From NCBI GenBank assembly GCA_963970005.1, contig CAXAMN010026406.1, positions 575,121 to 639,120 of the forward strand: DNA of 64,000 bases, in the 5' to 3' direction. A model generated the notes under the pieces. It saw nothing but the letters and a program-made list of their open reading frames with translations. It was not told the origin of the DNA and made no database searches. Source of the DNA: Durusdinium trenchii. Its lineage: Eukaryota; Sar; Dinophyceae; Suessiales; Symbiodiniaceae. Both the position numbers and the translations under genes were made by a program. Numbering within the stretch: position 1 is the stretch's first letter; every line of letters starts with the position of its first letter. This document shows positions 1 through 9,922 of this stretch, piece by piece.

Positions 1-510
1 AGGTGTTTATGCGCCATAGGAGAATGGGACAATTAATGAATGACGATGATTTCCTCTACTGGCACTCTCGACCTGTGATTGTTCAAGCAAGGGTAGCCAT
101 ATAGTGTATATACCATAAACCGAGCATGGTTTCCATAAAGTAAATAGATTGGCTTTCCTTTGCCATGCTGTGTGCTTTTTTCCCCGGACTGCGAATCATC
201 GTTGCAGGCAGGCTTAAAGGCCCCGCGACGACCACAACCTCGTCGCTTAACCAGCATCAAGGAGTTCTGACTTCTCGTGGGGTGGGTCGGTTCTTTGGTC
301 AGGTGTTGATTGAATCCATTCGGAGTCTGGTAGGACACATGGGCTTCAGGTTTGACCCCAACAATCTCGCAATACCGCTCATCATGTCAGCCCTACAGTG
401 CTACAGCTCATTTGCCTGGACCATTTTAAACATGTGGGCTTCAGCCATGTAAGGTCTCATTGCACAGAATTCCCGAAAGCATTGCGAAGGGTTCTTCCGG
501 AAAATCCTTT
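1..510. other. Intergenic, no gene recognised
   Basis: I see only short open frames on both strands with no recognisable motif, no splice-consistent exon and no clear repeat. Nothing here supports a gene call. Confidence 0.5.
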
Positions 511-715
511 GAACACTGACACTTCGACACTTACACTTCGACACTCACACTTACACACACACACACACACTGGAAGAGCGAAAGCATCCAAGTGCGAAGT
601 ATGCCAGTGTCAAAGTATGCAAGTGTAAGTATGCAAGCATGATATGCAAGGGTGAGCATGCAAGCATGCAATGACTATGCAAGCATGCAATGAGTAGGCA
701 AGTGTGAGTATGGAA
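511..715. repeat. Simple and short tandem repeats
   Basis: Begins with repeats of acacttcgacacttac, passes into an (AC)n run at about 552-570, and continues from about 598 as degenerate repeats of tatgcaagcatgcaa and gcaagtgtaagta. Low-complexity DNA; short open frames across it are repeat translations, not genes. Confidence 0.85.
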
Positions 716-804
716 AACTAGCACGGGAGATGTCCTAATGAAAAAACATTTCCCCACTTTATAAATTCTCTCTTAAAGGCGGAGTGCGGGACGAACAGCA
801 TCAA

Positions 805-1010
805 CCGAAAGTGCAACCCTCTGCGGAGATCGTGCGTGTCGAGTGCGCGAAATGCAGGCGAGAGTGCGATTCGCCGGGTGCCCGCGCAACCCTCTGCGGA
901 GATCGTGCGTGCCGAGTGCGCGAAATGCAGGTGAGAGTGCGATTTGTCCGGTGCGCGCGCAATCTGCGGAGATCGTGCGTGTCGAGTGCGCGAAATGCAG
1001 GCACTGGCGA
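805..1010. repeat. 70-73 bp tandem repeat, three copies
   Basis: The motif ctgcggagatcgtgcgt recurs at 821, 894 and 964 (spacing 73 and 70), each time followed by gagtgcgcgaaatgcagg. Copies differ at a few bases. It runs directly into the 60-bp tandem array of the next feature. Confidence 0.85.
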
Positions 1011-1019
1011 CTTTCTAGT

Positions 1020-1372
1020 GCTACTTCAGTACGCGGAGCAATCTGTGGAGCTGGAAGCTGAGAACTGGCGACTTTTTAGTACAACTTGAGCACGCGGAGT
1101 CTCTGGGGAGCTGGAAGATGAGAACTGGCGACTTTGTAGTACAACTTTAGTACGCGGAGTAATCTGTGGAGCTGGAAGCTGAGAACTAACGACTTTGTAG
1201 TCTTGCTGTTGTATAGCTGTTGCTGCTGTTGCTCTTGGCATTTTCGTGGTGAATCATTGATCATGAACTCACATGATCTTTGACACGTGACATTTTATTC
1301 AGATCCACTTTAAAATATACTAAAGGTATAAGGTATATAACGTAGACCACCCTGCACTTACTAGCAACATTC
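1020..1372. mobile_element. Right half of a foldback element with 60-bp tandem array
   Basis: Three copies of a 60-61 bp unit start with acgcggag at 1031, 1092 and 1152. They are followed by an arm (about 1200-1372) that is the reverse complement of 8703-8823 joined to 7663-7712, ending at cattcag. The 60-bp units at 8842-8962 have the same orientation as here although the arm is inverted. This is what two halves of one foldback element (arm, tandem units, inverted arm) would show. No coding capacity; non-autonomous. Similarity stops sharply at 1372, which I take as the element end. Confidence 0.6.
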
Positions 1373-1647
1373 AGACCAAGTGTTGGGATTAAATAGGGTT
1401 TGGTATTATCAGTTTGAAAATGTGTGATATTATTATTGTCAAAAAATATATGTACACACAGTACAGAAGTTCCAAGACTCTACACTACAGAGCGAGCCCC
1501 ACTGCCCTCAGAGGCCCCACAAAATACCGGGCCTGAGAGGGTTAATCGTTTACCAAGTTTTACACAGTTGCCAGTCAATTATAATCATCCCTTCATCGCG
1601 CGCATGACTTTTCTGTCTGCGAAGGCTGGATACTATATTGTCTTTGC

Positions 1648-2064
1648 TCAAGCTTTGCGGCGACGCGTCGGTGGCGTCATTAGCAAGGTCCTTTGCCTTG
1701 TCTGCCAGCCTGTACGAATTTTGCTGGGCGTCATGGGCAGGCTGTCACACTCACAGCTCCGCACAATGGCTCGCAAGGCAACTTTCGACGTCTCATCCAG
1801 GTAGGGGCCAATGATCAACATCCAGCAGGACAAGCATGCCATATCCATCTCAAGCATTTCAAGGCTTTCAATGAGCGTTGCCATCGGGCCAAAATCTGCC
1901 TTTATTTTGAGGGCTGCCAAAAGCCACTTGACTCCTTCAAAGCCACTTGACTCAACTGTGAGTTCAGGCACTGAAAGACAAGCCGTTTTCCACAAACTGC
2001 CACAGACGCATTGTGGGAAGTCCCACTGCACTGCGCTGCTCTCACATAGCACAAGATGAGCCAA
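1648..2064 (-). CDS. Hypothetical protein or exon
   Basis: A 138-codon minus-strand frame. Its central part (roughly residues 40-115) reads like ordinary protein, with a hydrophobic and acidic stretch around GPMATLIESLEMLEMDMA and GPYLDETSKVALRAI. I recognise no family. The ends look less protein-like, so only part may be a real exon. It lies 0.7 kb downstream, in minus-strand sense, of the next two coding pieces and could be a further exon of the same gene. A chance open frame is a real alternative. Confidence 0.3.
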   Translation of the reverse strand: MAHLVLCESSAVQWDFPQCVCGSLWKTACLSVPELTVESSGFEGVKWLLAALKIKADFGPMATLIESLEMLEMDMACLSCWMLIIGPYLDETSKVALRAIVRSCECDSLPMTPSKIRTGWQTRQRTLLMTPPTRRRKA

Positions 2065-2719
2065 TTAATTATAGGAAACGGCATGTGCACTGTGCAATGA
2101 TTCTCTAATTTCAACATCGATGAAGACGACGCGCCTCGGTGTCATGTATGAAATGGAAAGCAGGTGGTCTCGATGGTCATCTGCTCAATAATTTAGTAGG
2201 TCGCACTAAGATTGAGGTACAGTGTGTATGCCCAACCCAGCTTGTGAGTATGGGGTATGTGTCAGTTTCAGAAAATAAGTTGGGTGTGGTGTTTCAGTAT
2301 TAGGGTTCGTTTGAATGTAGTGAGTCGTTTGTCACTCGTGATAGAGACATACTGACATACTACAAAGAACAAGTTGTGCTACAATGAGGCTGGAATTTGA
2401 ACCATGGGTCAGCCAGCTTCGAGACCAACAAACAAATCAATCCAAGTCACACTTGTGTCAGTCGAAATACTTCGCCCTCATTCGACGTAGGCCACCCCCA
2501 CAAACCATCGAATTGGCTTTCGTGTGCTCAATCACCGTCAGCTCATCTGCCCTTCTAATCACAACTATCCTCTCCAAGCGCTGTGCAAATTCTCGCGCTT
2601 CCCCAGACACCTCAAGCAAAAAACACCAGACAAACACTTTCACAAACAAAGAAACTTGTCCTGCGCACAAAACACAGCCAGTGTTGAGAGCAGCCGAAGA
2701 ACAGACTCTTTGAGCTCCT
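2065..2719. other. No gene recognised
   Basis: AT-balanced DNA with short frames on both strands and no motif. Part of 2458-2719 continues a minus-strand open frame below the exon at 2720-2805, but its residues are not convincing. Confidence 0.4.
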
Positions 2720-2805
2720 GGATTCTTCTTTCTCTCCAGGTAGTCAATGGGGTACGATTGCACCAAGCGGATTTGGACTTTCTGGGCTTTTGTTCGAGGG
2801 GCCAT
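2720..2805 (-). CDS. Hypothetical short exon (MAPRTKAQK...)
   Basis: A minus-strand ATG at 2805 in good context opens a basic 29-codon stretch reading MAPRTKAQKVQIRLVQSYP and ending near LERKKNP. The following bases, ccag then gagctc, could be a non-GT splice donor of the kind known in dinoflagellates. The lysine/arginine-rich start followed by a short amphipathic stretch could be the N-terminus of a nuclear or organelle protein. I recognise no family. It sits just downstream of the 229-codon frame at 2835-3524 on the same strand. Confidence 0.3.
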
Positions 2806-2834
2806 GGGAGCTGAAAACAGCGGCAATGATTTGT

Positions 2835-3524
2835 CTAAGTCCCTGCCAAGCCAAAACCTACTAGGAACCTCATCCCACAATCAATACACATAGTATAGGA
2901 CTTGTGAAGCTCAGCTGAAGCAGCGATGCACCAGAACATGACAACGATTACACTCTCTGCAAAAGTCACCTTTTTCCACTCACGGCAGTCAGCGTCAAGA
3001 GTCATACAATGTCGACGGCATTGGGCCATGTCCGGAGGGCGCGCCCACTTGTCATCAGGCAGCTCTGCAAGCAGACCCACGCAATGCAACATGCGTGGAA
3101 GCACACGCTGGAGAATGTTCAGGCTCATGGCATCACCGAAAGCTTTGCCCAAATGAGGCTTTGAGTTGCAGGTCTTCAGCAACATCTTGATCCACTTTGG
3201 GTGCCACCCTTGCAGCATTCCTTGTTCAAAGACGCTCAAGAAGCGAGACCTGTCGAGGAGGTAAAATCCTCGCTCGCCACCACGTGCCTTGGTCAAACAT
3301 GAAAAAATCCCCACCATCATGTTGAAATAGTTCTTTCCTGCTGCAGCATCGACTATGACTGGTTGAGATGTTGGCTGCATCTTCTTCACTCGCTTCTGGG
3401 CCTGCCTGATATTCCTCTTGGCAGACTTGCAGAGTTCGGCTGGTCGACAATCCGAGTTTGCTTCCTCGTCGTCATGCTTCAGGAACCGATTTAGCTCAGA
3501 AAGAAAAAGCCCTTCCAGGAACAA
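2835..3524 (-). CDS. Hypothetical protein, 229 codons
   Basis: An uninterrupted minus-strand frame with protein-like composition. It has an acidic/basic N-terminal third (residues 1-55, with KSAKRNIRQAQKRVKKMQ as a probable helix), a middle part with aromatic and leucine-rich helices (about 75-150), and a hydrophobic segment near residues 190-205 (ESVIVVMFWCIAASAEL) that could span a membrane. Cysteines are frequent in the last third (CRRHC, CIDCG). No known family is recognised. The start ATG is only 24 bp from a transposon copy that begins at 3548, so the true 5' part may have been displaced by that insertion. Moderate confidence that it is coding, none as to function. Confidence 0.45.
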   Translation of the reverse strand: MFLEGLFLSELNRFLKHDDEEANSDCRPAELCKSAKRNIRQAQKRVKKMQPTSQPVIVDAAAGKNYFNMMVGIFSCLTKARGGERGFYLLDRSRFLSVFEQGMLQGWHPKWIKMLLKTCNSKPHLGKAFGDAMSLNILQRVLPRMLHCVGLLAELPDDKWARPPDMAQCRRHCMTLDADCREWKKVTFAESVIVVMFWCIAASAELHKSYTMCIDCGMRFLVGFGLAGT

Positions 3525-3547
3525 TGTAACGCTTCAAGAGGGCTGCG

Positions 3548-4413
3548 TCTTGTAGACAGCATCTTAAAATAAAGTTCACTGTACTAAACGTTTTCACAGA
3601 AATGCTGCACAAAAAATATCCATATAACCAACGTCTTATAAGGCGTATACAATGCGTATACAAACAAAACTATTTCCTGTGTGCCTGACGTGCTTTTGTC
3701 AACTGCGCCGGGTGCCGGTGCTGGGTACTTTGAGCTGGGTGTGCGCATGCCACGCACACAACACACACCCAGTTCTGGAAAAGACCAGAACTGGCAACAC
3801 GCGCAAAAAATCCTATTTAGCCAGTGTCGGACTTTAAAAGCCGACGCTGGAAGTAATACACACAACACACACCCAGTCCTGGAAAAGACCAGAACTGGCA
3901 ACACGCACAAAAATCTTATTTAGCCAGTGTCGGATTTTAATAGCCGACGCTGGAAGTAATACACACAACACACACCCAGTTCTGGAAAAAAAACAGAACT
4001 GGCAACGCGCACAAAAATCCTATTTAGCCAGTGTCAACTTTAATAGCCGACACTGAAAGTTGAGTTGAGCCCAACGATTCCGAAAGAAAAAAGAAGATGA
4101 GTTGCACCTTTCGGCGCTATTTTGCACCTTTCGGCGTACTAGTTACAAGTAGTGTTTGTTGGTTATTTTGTGGGCTGGGCGTGCCCAAGCTAAGGCCCAT
4201 GAACGCCAGCAGGACGAAGATGCTAATTCCTGAGTCTCCTGAGTTCTGGTGATCACAACCCTTTAGAAAATCTAGCTTTCAGGAGCTATGTTCCAAATAA
4301 TGTCCAGTGCAGACGTCAGCCAACCTGCCACCCCATATGATTTCGGAGATAAATAGAAACATTATTTTGCACTAGACCCCCAGGATTCAATTCTGGGAGT
4401 ACAGACGGGGATC
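3548..4413. mobile_element. Terminal-inverted-repeat transposon, left-truncated copy
   Basis: These 866 bases match 7838-8700 closely throughout (same hairpin array, same 3' end ...acagacggggatc). The first 125 bases of the complete copy are missing here, so this copy is 5'-truncated or has a different left end. No coding capacity. The right end is defined by loss of similarity after ggggatc at 4413. Confidence 0.75.
3758..4068. repeat. Three 103-bp tandem units, each with two hairpins
   Basis: Units start acaacacacaccc at 3758, 3862 and 3965. Each holds CCAGTTCTGG/CCAGAACTGG around a short spacer, and then CCAGTGTCGG/CCGACACTGG around an AT-rich loop. Some stems carry substitutions (gtcctgg at 3876; gacgctgg near 3845). 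The array is part of the transposon copy. Confidence 0.85.
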
Positions 4414-4904
4414 TTGTCATCATCTCCTTTACAAACTGGTTGTTCAGGTGCACTGACTGAGGCTTGTGCGCATCCTATGCGTCGTGGTCGCCATCATAGC
4501 ACCCTTCGCCTTTGCGGCGCTGACCTGAGGCATTAGAGTCAGAGTCACAGCCAGCGCAGCTTTATAAGCACGAGCCTTGCCGGGCCGCCTCCGTCAATGA
4601 AAACATCATTGCGCGTGGGCCTTAACCTGGCAGGGCCCTGCGGTCTTAAGCTGGGCCCTGCGCAGTCAGCATTATAAGTTAATCTGTTCGAGACTCAAAC
4701 TCATTGAGCCCAGTGGGGCCCGGCCAAGGCGGCTGGGCCCGACAGGGCATTGAGTCTGACAGCGGTGATTGAATTATTCAATTTGTTTGAAATTATTGAC
4801 TGTGAGGCTACTTGAATTAAATCACATGACATGCTGGAGACGTTCAACCCAGTGGGGCCCTGCTGGAAGCAGGGCCCTACATGCGCATCCAAAGTTCCCC
4901 AACC
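4414..4904. other. No gene; GGGCC-rich stretches
   Basis: Contains repeated gggccctgc and gggccc motifs between 4550 and 4870, plus a few short frames without recognisable content. No gene supported. Confidence 0.45.
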
Positions 4905-5160
4905 TTTGGTGAGAGCTACCCCCCCCGCAGGGGGATAGCTCTCGCCAGGTGTTGCCAGCAACGCTTGGCGAGTGGATACCCCCCCCCGCTGGCCCCGCGA
5001 GCCAGCTCTTGAAGTCAGGCGTTCTCTCGCCAGGCGCATCTGGCGCAAGGGTCCCGACTCGCCAAGGGAATCCAGCAACAGCTGCCGAGAGAGACCCCCC
5101 TGCGCAGGGGGTACCTCTCGCCAAGCGAATCCAGCAACAGCTGCCGAGAGCTTGAAAAGT
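4905..5160. repeat. GC-rich 61-bp repeat with C/G hairpins
   Basis: The block cgccaag(g/c)gaatccagcaac followed by agctgccgagag occurs at about 5057 and 5118 (period 61). A diverged copy, with gccaggtgttgccagcaac, lies near 4953. Between copies lie C-run/G-run palindromes such as CCCCCCTGCGCAGGGGG (about 5095-5112) and CCCCCCCGCAGGGGG (about 4920-4934). Open frames across this block are repeat artefacts. Confidence 0.7.
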
Positions 5161-5810
5161 TGCCACCGGCGTACAACGGTTGCTGGCGTATAGCGGTTGC
5201 GGCCCCTATGGTTTGCATTATCAATTAAATTTGTTTCTTTAAATAAGCCAAACTGCATGTCTGCCGCCGCCATGGTGCATCCGCGAATCTTCTCGCCTTG
5301 TTCTCATCTGCCAACCTTCAACATTCAACAGCCCACAGATAAGCAGCGTGGGTTGTCAATGATTTCATTATTAATCAATCAGGGCATGGAAAGTCAAAGT
5401 CATGGCCTGCCAATCGCATTCAACAAGGCAAAGGTGCAAGACGAGGCTGCGTTGGCTGAAGATCCAGCAGCGGCAGTGGCCCCTTTCTTCCTCAGTTGTT
5501 CTAGAGTCTATTTAGATTGAAGCAGCATCATGAGGTAAAAGCTCTGATCAAATACCTATGTAGCCGAGCATCGCCCTTTTTCTCCTGTCCTTCCTGGCCT
5601 TATTAGCAGCCCGACGCGTAGCGGAGTCAAGTGTCTGATGCCTACGCGCACGCTCAAGTGCTGAAGGTGTCTCAGGCCGAACAACATCCCATTCTCCCAG
5701 AATCATTGCCACCTGGAGCCAAAAGATCGGTGAAGCACTTGCGCAGCTTGGAGTTGTTTGCCTCCCAGCTTCTGCTTGCAAGATCTCCTGGCTGGACCCC
5801 TGCATGTTCA
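5161..5810. other. No gene recognised downstream of the kinase
   Basis: The minus-strand kinase reading frame meets a stop at 5808-5810. Below it I find frames on both strands but no further kinase subdomain or other motif. Confidence 0.4.
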
Positions 5811-6611
5811 GGAGGTGTGGGAAAGCACCAGCCGCTTCTCCAGCATTTCATACAGGACACAGCCACACCCAAAAACGTCTTGCCGCTGGCTCGCCAGTTC
5901 AATACCCTAGCATCAATGCGCGCACAGCCAACTAGGTTTGATCAGAAAGTACTAGAAAGATAAACAACCACACAAGACTTGCAAGCTCAGCAGCATTCCA
6001 GATTTCAAAAGGCATGTACTCCGGTGTTCCAGCGATTCCAACATCAGCTTCAGGACTATCTTCCATTGTCGCGCCGAAATCACCAACCTTTATTATTTTC
6101 AGGTCAGTCACGAAAATGTTGGCGGGCTTTATATCTCTGTGTAGAAGCCCCAGGTTGTGCATGTAGATCAAGGCGCTGCTCACCTGCAGCATCATCTGGG
6201 CACACAGCTCGGGTGGAATATGTTTGCCACCATAGATCACAGAGCGCAAGTCAGATTCTAACAGCTCCATCTCAAGATAAGGGAGGCGATCTGGTCCTTG
6301 GCATGCGCCAAGACTCTAAGATTTGCCGACCAACTTTTCAACCACTGGCAGGCAAGCAACCTAGCAACCCGGAGTCATAGATCGCGACCAAGTTTTGGGT
6401 GAGCAAGCGCTTGCATAATGTCACTCTCAGTTTCCAAAGCATGTTGCAAGTCTTGGCTGAGAGACAGCTTACATGCTCGCTTCTGGAACGCACAGCCCAT
6501 GCCACCTTTGCCTAGGAGCTCCACATTCACGTAGCCCAAGTCTGTCTCGAGTAGATGCACGAGGTTACGCAGGTCCTGGTCCTGGTCCTCATCGCCGTCA
6601 TCGTCTCCCAA
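5811..6611 (-). CDS. Serine/threonine protein kinase, three exons
   Basis: Exon 1 (6611 to about 6384) has an acidic N-terminus, a glycine-rich loop (ELLGKGGMGCAF) and a C-helix-like ETESDIMQALAHP. Exon 2 (about 6325-5986) starts in the hinge (PYLEMELLES) and carries the catalytic loop HRDIKPANIFVTD, the metal-binding GDFG and the activation-segment end GTPEYMPFE. Exon 3 (about 5885-5811) gives DVFGCGCVLYEMLE, subdomain IX, in a third frame after a CAG acceptor near 5886. Catalytic Asp, Lys, Asn and the DFG Asp are all present. The VAxK strand expected between the loop and the C-helix is not visible, so an exon may be missing or the gene may be decayed. The exon 2 donor is not an obvious GT. 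Family: eukaryotic Ser/Thr kinase, NEK- or PLK-like at most; no orthologue assigned. Confidence 0.75.
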
Positions 6612-7662
6612 GATTTTTTGTAGCTCAGTCCCTTTGAACCCTTTGTCATCCTTGTTTTAGATTTCGATCCAAAATAACCCTGTGTATATAATATCCAAGA
6701 AATGTTGCGGTACTAGGTTTGTTATCACTATGATATGTTGTCTTGTTTTAAAAAACCCCTTGCAACCTTGATGGGCACTGATGCTGCGCAAACATAAGGC
6801 CACATCCATCTAAACCCTGGCGCTTGCCAAAGAAAGATTCTTAAACCATGGTTCAATGATGGCAGACATTTTCCCCAAAGGCTGCCAGTCAATGTCGTTG
6901 CACCTGACCTAACATCCGATCATTGTCAAGTGCTGCCAGCGTGTAAGGCCCCGACTTCAGCATCCCAAGCAACCACCACCAATCCTGCAACGAACCACTT
7001 TCAAGACGAGCAGTCAGGCCACACCCACGTCAAGCTGAACCCTGCGGGACCCCGCTTTGCAAGCAGGGGTCCTACAAGGGTTGGCTAGACAACGCGTGGC
7101 AAAAGAAAAGGACCGCCTCTGTAGTTTTGCAGAGCCCCGCCATGATAGCCTGGTCACATACGAACAACAGCCAACAACACCGACAACTTGCAAGCACGCT
7201 TGCCATCGCAGGATCTTTCAACTGGGGGGAATCAGCAACTAGTGTCAACATATAGTGGAACATGAAAGCATTCGCGGGCAAGAATAAAAAATACGCAATT
7301 CAACAGAAAAAAGGAAATGAACAAAAGTAGCTGCCTGTAGCCACGCTGATGCTCTGCCAAAGTGCTCCATGAACGCGTCACATAGACGTAGCGAGGCTCC
7401 ATGGTGGCTCACAAAGGCACTACCAAAGGCGCTCAGGGTCGTCTACCAAGTTCGAGCTGATAAAGCTCCCCAAATCCAGTTCGATTCAACGCCCTTCAAC
7501 TGAATGATTTGACTTTGAACGAACGGATGACTGCGAGGTGACATTGTAACAGTGGTTGACCATCAACAAATGATTGTATCACAAACTGACACTTCCAGGC
7601 ACAGCCAAGATTGAAAAAAAACAAATGTATTTATACAACATGACCATGTCACACAATTTAAA
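6612..7662. other. Intergenic, no gene recognised
   Basis: Upstream of the minus-strand kinase. Short frames only. No promoter motif can be assigned, since dinoflagellates generally lack TATA boxes. Confidence 0.4.
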
Positions 7663-7712
7663 GCTGAATGTTACTAGTAAGTGCAGGGCGGTCTACTTTA
7701 TATACCTTTAGT

Positions 7713-8700
7713 CGCCCCGTTGGTACCGACAAAAAGGGCCTAGTCAAGGATTTTTAGTTTGATAAAACAGTGTGAGCCAACGTCTCCAAGCATCGCTTCA
7801 AAATAACTTATTCTGAGCAAGCAGTTGTCAGGTCTCTTCTTGTAGACAGCATCTTAAAACAAAGTTCACCGTGCTAAACGTTTTCACAGAAATGCTGCAC
7901 AAAAAAATCCATATAACCAACGTCTTATAAGGCGTATACAATGCGTAAACAAACAAATTTATTTCCTGTGTGCCTGACGTGCTTTTGTCAACTGTGCCGG
8001 GTGCCGGTGCTGGGTGCTTTGAGCTGGGTGTGCGCATGCCATGCACACAACACACACCCAGTTCTGGAAAAGACCAGAACTGGCGACATGCATAAAAATC
8101 CTATTTAGCCAGTGTCGGATTTTATTAGCCGACACTGGAAGTAATACGCACAACACACACCCAGTTCTGGAAAAGACCAGAACTGGCAACGCGCACAAAA
8201 ATCCTATTTAGCCAGTGTCGGTTTTTAATAGCCGACACTGGAACTAATACACACAACACACACCCAGTTCTGGAAAAGACCAGAACTGGCAACACGCACA
8301 AAAATCCTATTTAGCCAGTGTCGGATTTTAAAAGCCGACACTGGAAGTTGAGTTGAGCCCAACGATTCCTAAAGAAAAAGATGATGAGTTGCACCTTTCG
8401 GCGTTATTTTACACCTTTCGGCGTACTAGTTACAAGTAGTGTTTGTTGGTTATTTTGTGGGCTGGGCGTGCCCAAGCTAAGGCCCATGAACGCCAGCAGG
8501 ACGAAGAGGCTAATTCCTGAGTCTCCTGAGTTCTGGTGATCACAACCCTTTAGAAAATCTAGCTTTCAGGAGCTATGTTCCAAATAATGTCCAGTGCAGA
8601 CGTCAGCCAACCTGCCACCCCATATGATTTCGGAGATAAATAGAAACATTATTTTGCACTAGACCCCCAGGATTCAATTCTGGGAGTACAGACGGGGATC
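7713..8700. mobile_element. Complete 988-bp TIR transposon (non-autonomous)
   Basis: The uninterrupted relative at 1300-1330 (reverse complement) defines the empty site. Here the six bases TTTAGT occur on both sides (7707-7712 and 8701-8706) as a target duplication. Ends are imperfect inverted repeats: CGCCCCGTTGGTACC on the left against GATCCCCGTCTGTAC read inward from the right, 10 of 12 matching in the core. The interior holds the 103-bp hairpin array and no open frame for a transposase, so it would move only with help. A left-truncated relative is at 3548-4413. Confidence 0.75.
8047..8356. repeat. Three 103-bp tandem double-hairpin units
   Basis: Units start acaacacacac at 8047, 8150 and 8253. 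Stems here are intact: CCAGTTCTGG...CCAGAACTGG and CCAGTGTCGG...CCGACACTGG in nearly every unit. Confidence 0.85.
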
Positions 8701-8965
8701 TTTAGTATATTTTAAAGTGGATCTGAATAAAACAGATCATGTGTCAAAGATCATGTGAATTCATGATCAATGATTCACCACAAAAATGCCAAGAGCAACA
8801 GCAGCAACAGCTATACAACAGCAAGTAGTACAACTTTTAGTACGCGGAGTATCTGGGGAGCTGGAAGATGAGAACTGGTGACTTTGTAGTACAACTTTAG
8901 TACGCGGAGTATCTGGGGAGCTGGAAGATGAGAACTGGCGACTTTGTAGTACAACTTTAGTACGC

Positions 8966-9621
8966 NNNNNNNNNNNNNNNNNNNNNNNNNNNNNNNNNNN
9001 NNNNNNNNNNNNNNNNNNNNNNNNNNNNNNNNNNNNNNNNNNNNNNNNNNNNNNNNNNNNNNNNNNNNNNNNNNNNNNNNNNNNNNNNNNNNNNNNNNNN
9101 NNNNNNNNNNNNNNNNNNNNNNNNNNNNNNNNNNNNNNNNNNNNNNNNNNNNNNNNNNNNNNNNNNNNNNNNNNNNNNNNNNNNNNNNNNNNNNNNNNNN
9201 NNNNNNNNNNNNNNNNNNNNNNNNNNNNNNNNNNNNNNNNNNNNNNNNNNNNNNNNNNNNNNNNNNNNNNNNNNNNNNNNNNNNNNNNNNNNNNNNNNNN
9301 NNNNNNNNNNNNNNNNNNNNNNNNNNNNNNNNNNNNNNNNNNNNNNNNNNNNNNNNNNNNNNNNNNNNNNNNNNNNNNNNNNNNNNNNNNNNNNNNNNNN
9401 NNNNNNNNNNNNNNNNNNNNNNNNNNNNNNNNNNNNNNNNNNNNNNNNNNNNNNNNNNNNNNNNNNNNNNNNNNNNNNNNNNNNNNNNNNNNNNNNNNNN
9501 NNNNNNNNNNNNNNNNNNNNNNNNNNNNNNNNNNNNNNNNNNNNNNNNNNNNNNNNNNNNNNNNNNNNNNNNNNNNNNNNNNNNNNNNNNNNNNNNNNNN
9601 NNNNNNNNNNNNNNNNNNNNN
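8966..9621. other. Assembly gap (656 N)
   Basis: Run of N from 8966 to 9621. It starts in the middle of a 60-bp tandem unit, so the gap probably reflects collapse of that array. A protein frame spanning it on the minus strand is an artefact. Confidence 0.99.
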
Positions 9622-9922
9622 GCCATTGTCCCCTTACCAGCAGCCCAAATGCTCACGACGATGAGCTGGGCTGTCACCGCTTGGCCGCCGGTGGGGGGTT
9701 TGGGAGGCCGCATCGCACACAAACACGCACACGCTCCCTCAACTTCCACGAACGCACACATACGCAGACTCGTTTCCACAAGGACATAGACACACGCACA
9801 GAAACCCACACACTACCTCAACTCACTCGACTTAACACTTCTCACTACACACTTACCGGATAACTCGCACTCTGATTTCCTACGTGATGAAAAATGCTTT
9901 CGGGCCACTCGTCGTCTAGTTA

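Larger units (their letters stand above)
7663..8965. mobile_element. Left half of foldback element, interrupted by a transposon
   Basis: Bases 7663-7712 and 8701-8823 together are the reverse complement of the arm at 1200-1372. They are followed by 60-bp tandem units starting acgcggag at 8842, 8902 and 8962. The arm is split between 7712 and 8701 by another element. The array runs into an assembly gap, so the opposite arm cannot be seen. Confidence 0.6.

Noticed and set aside
3758-4068. CRISPR array
   Set aside because: Units are 103 bp with no variable spacers, lie inside a transposon copy, and the host is a eukaryote.
4701-5273. 190-codon minus-strand frame
   Set aside because: It runs through the GC-rich 61-bp repeats and palindromes, and two other frames are equally open.
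8811-9809. 332-codon minus-strand frame
   Set aside because: It is open only because it crosses the 656-base N gap; both ends are tandem or low-complexity repeat.
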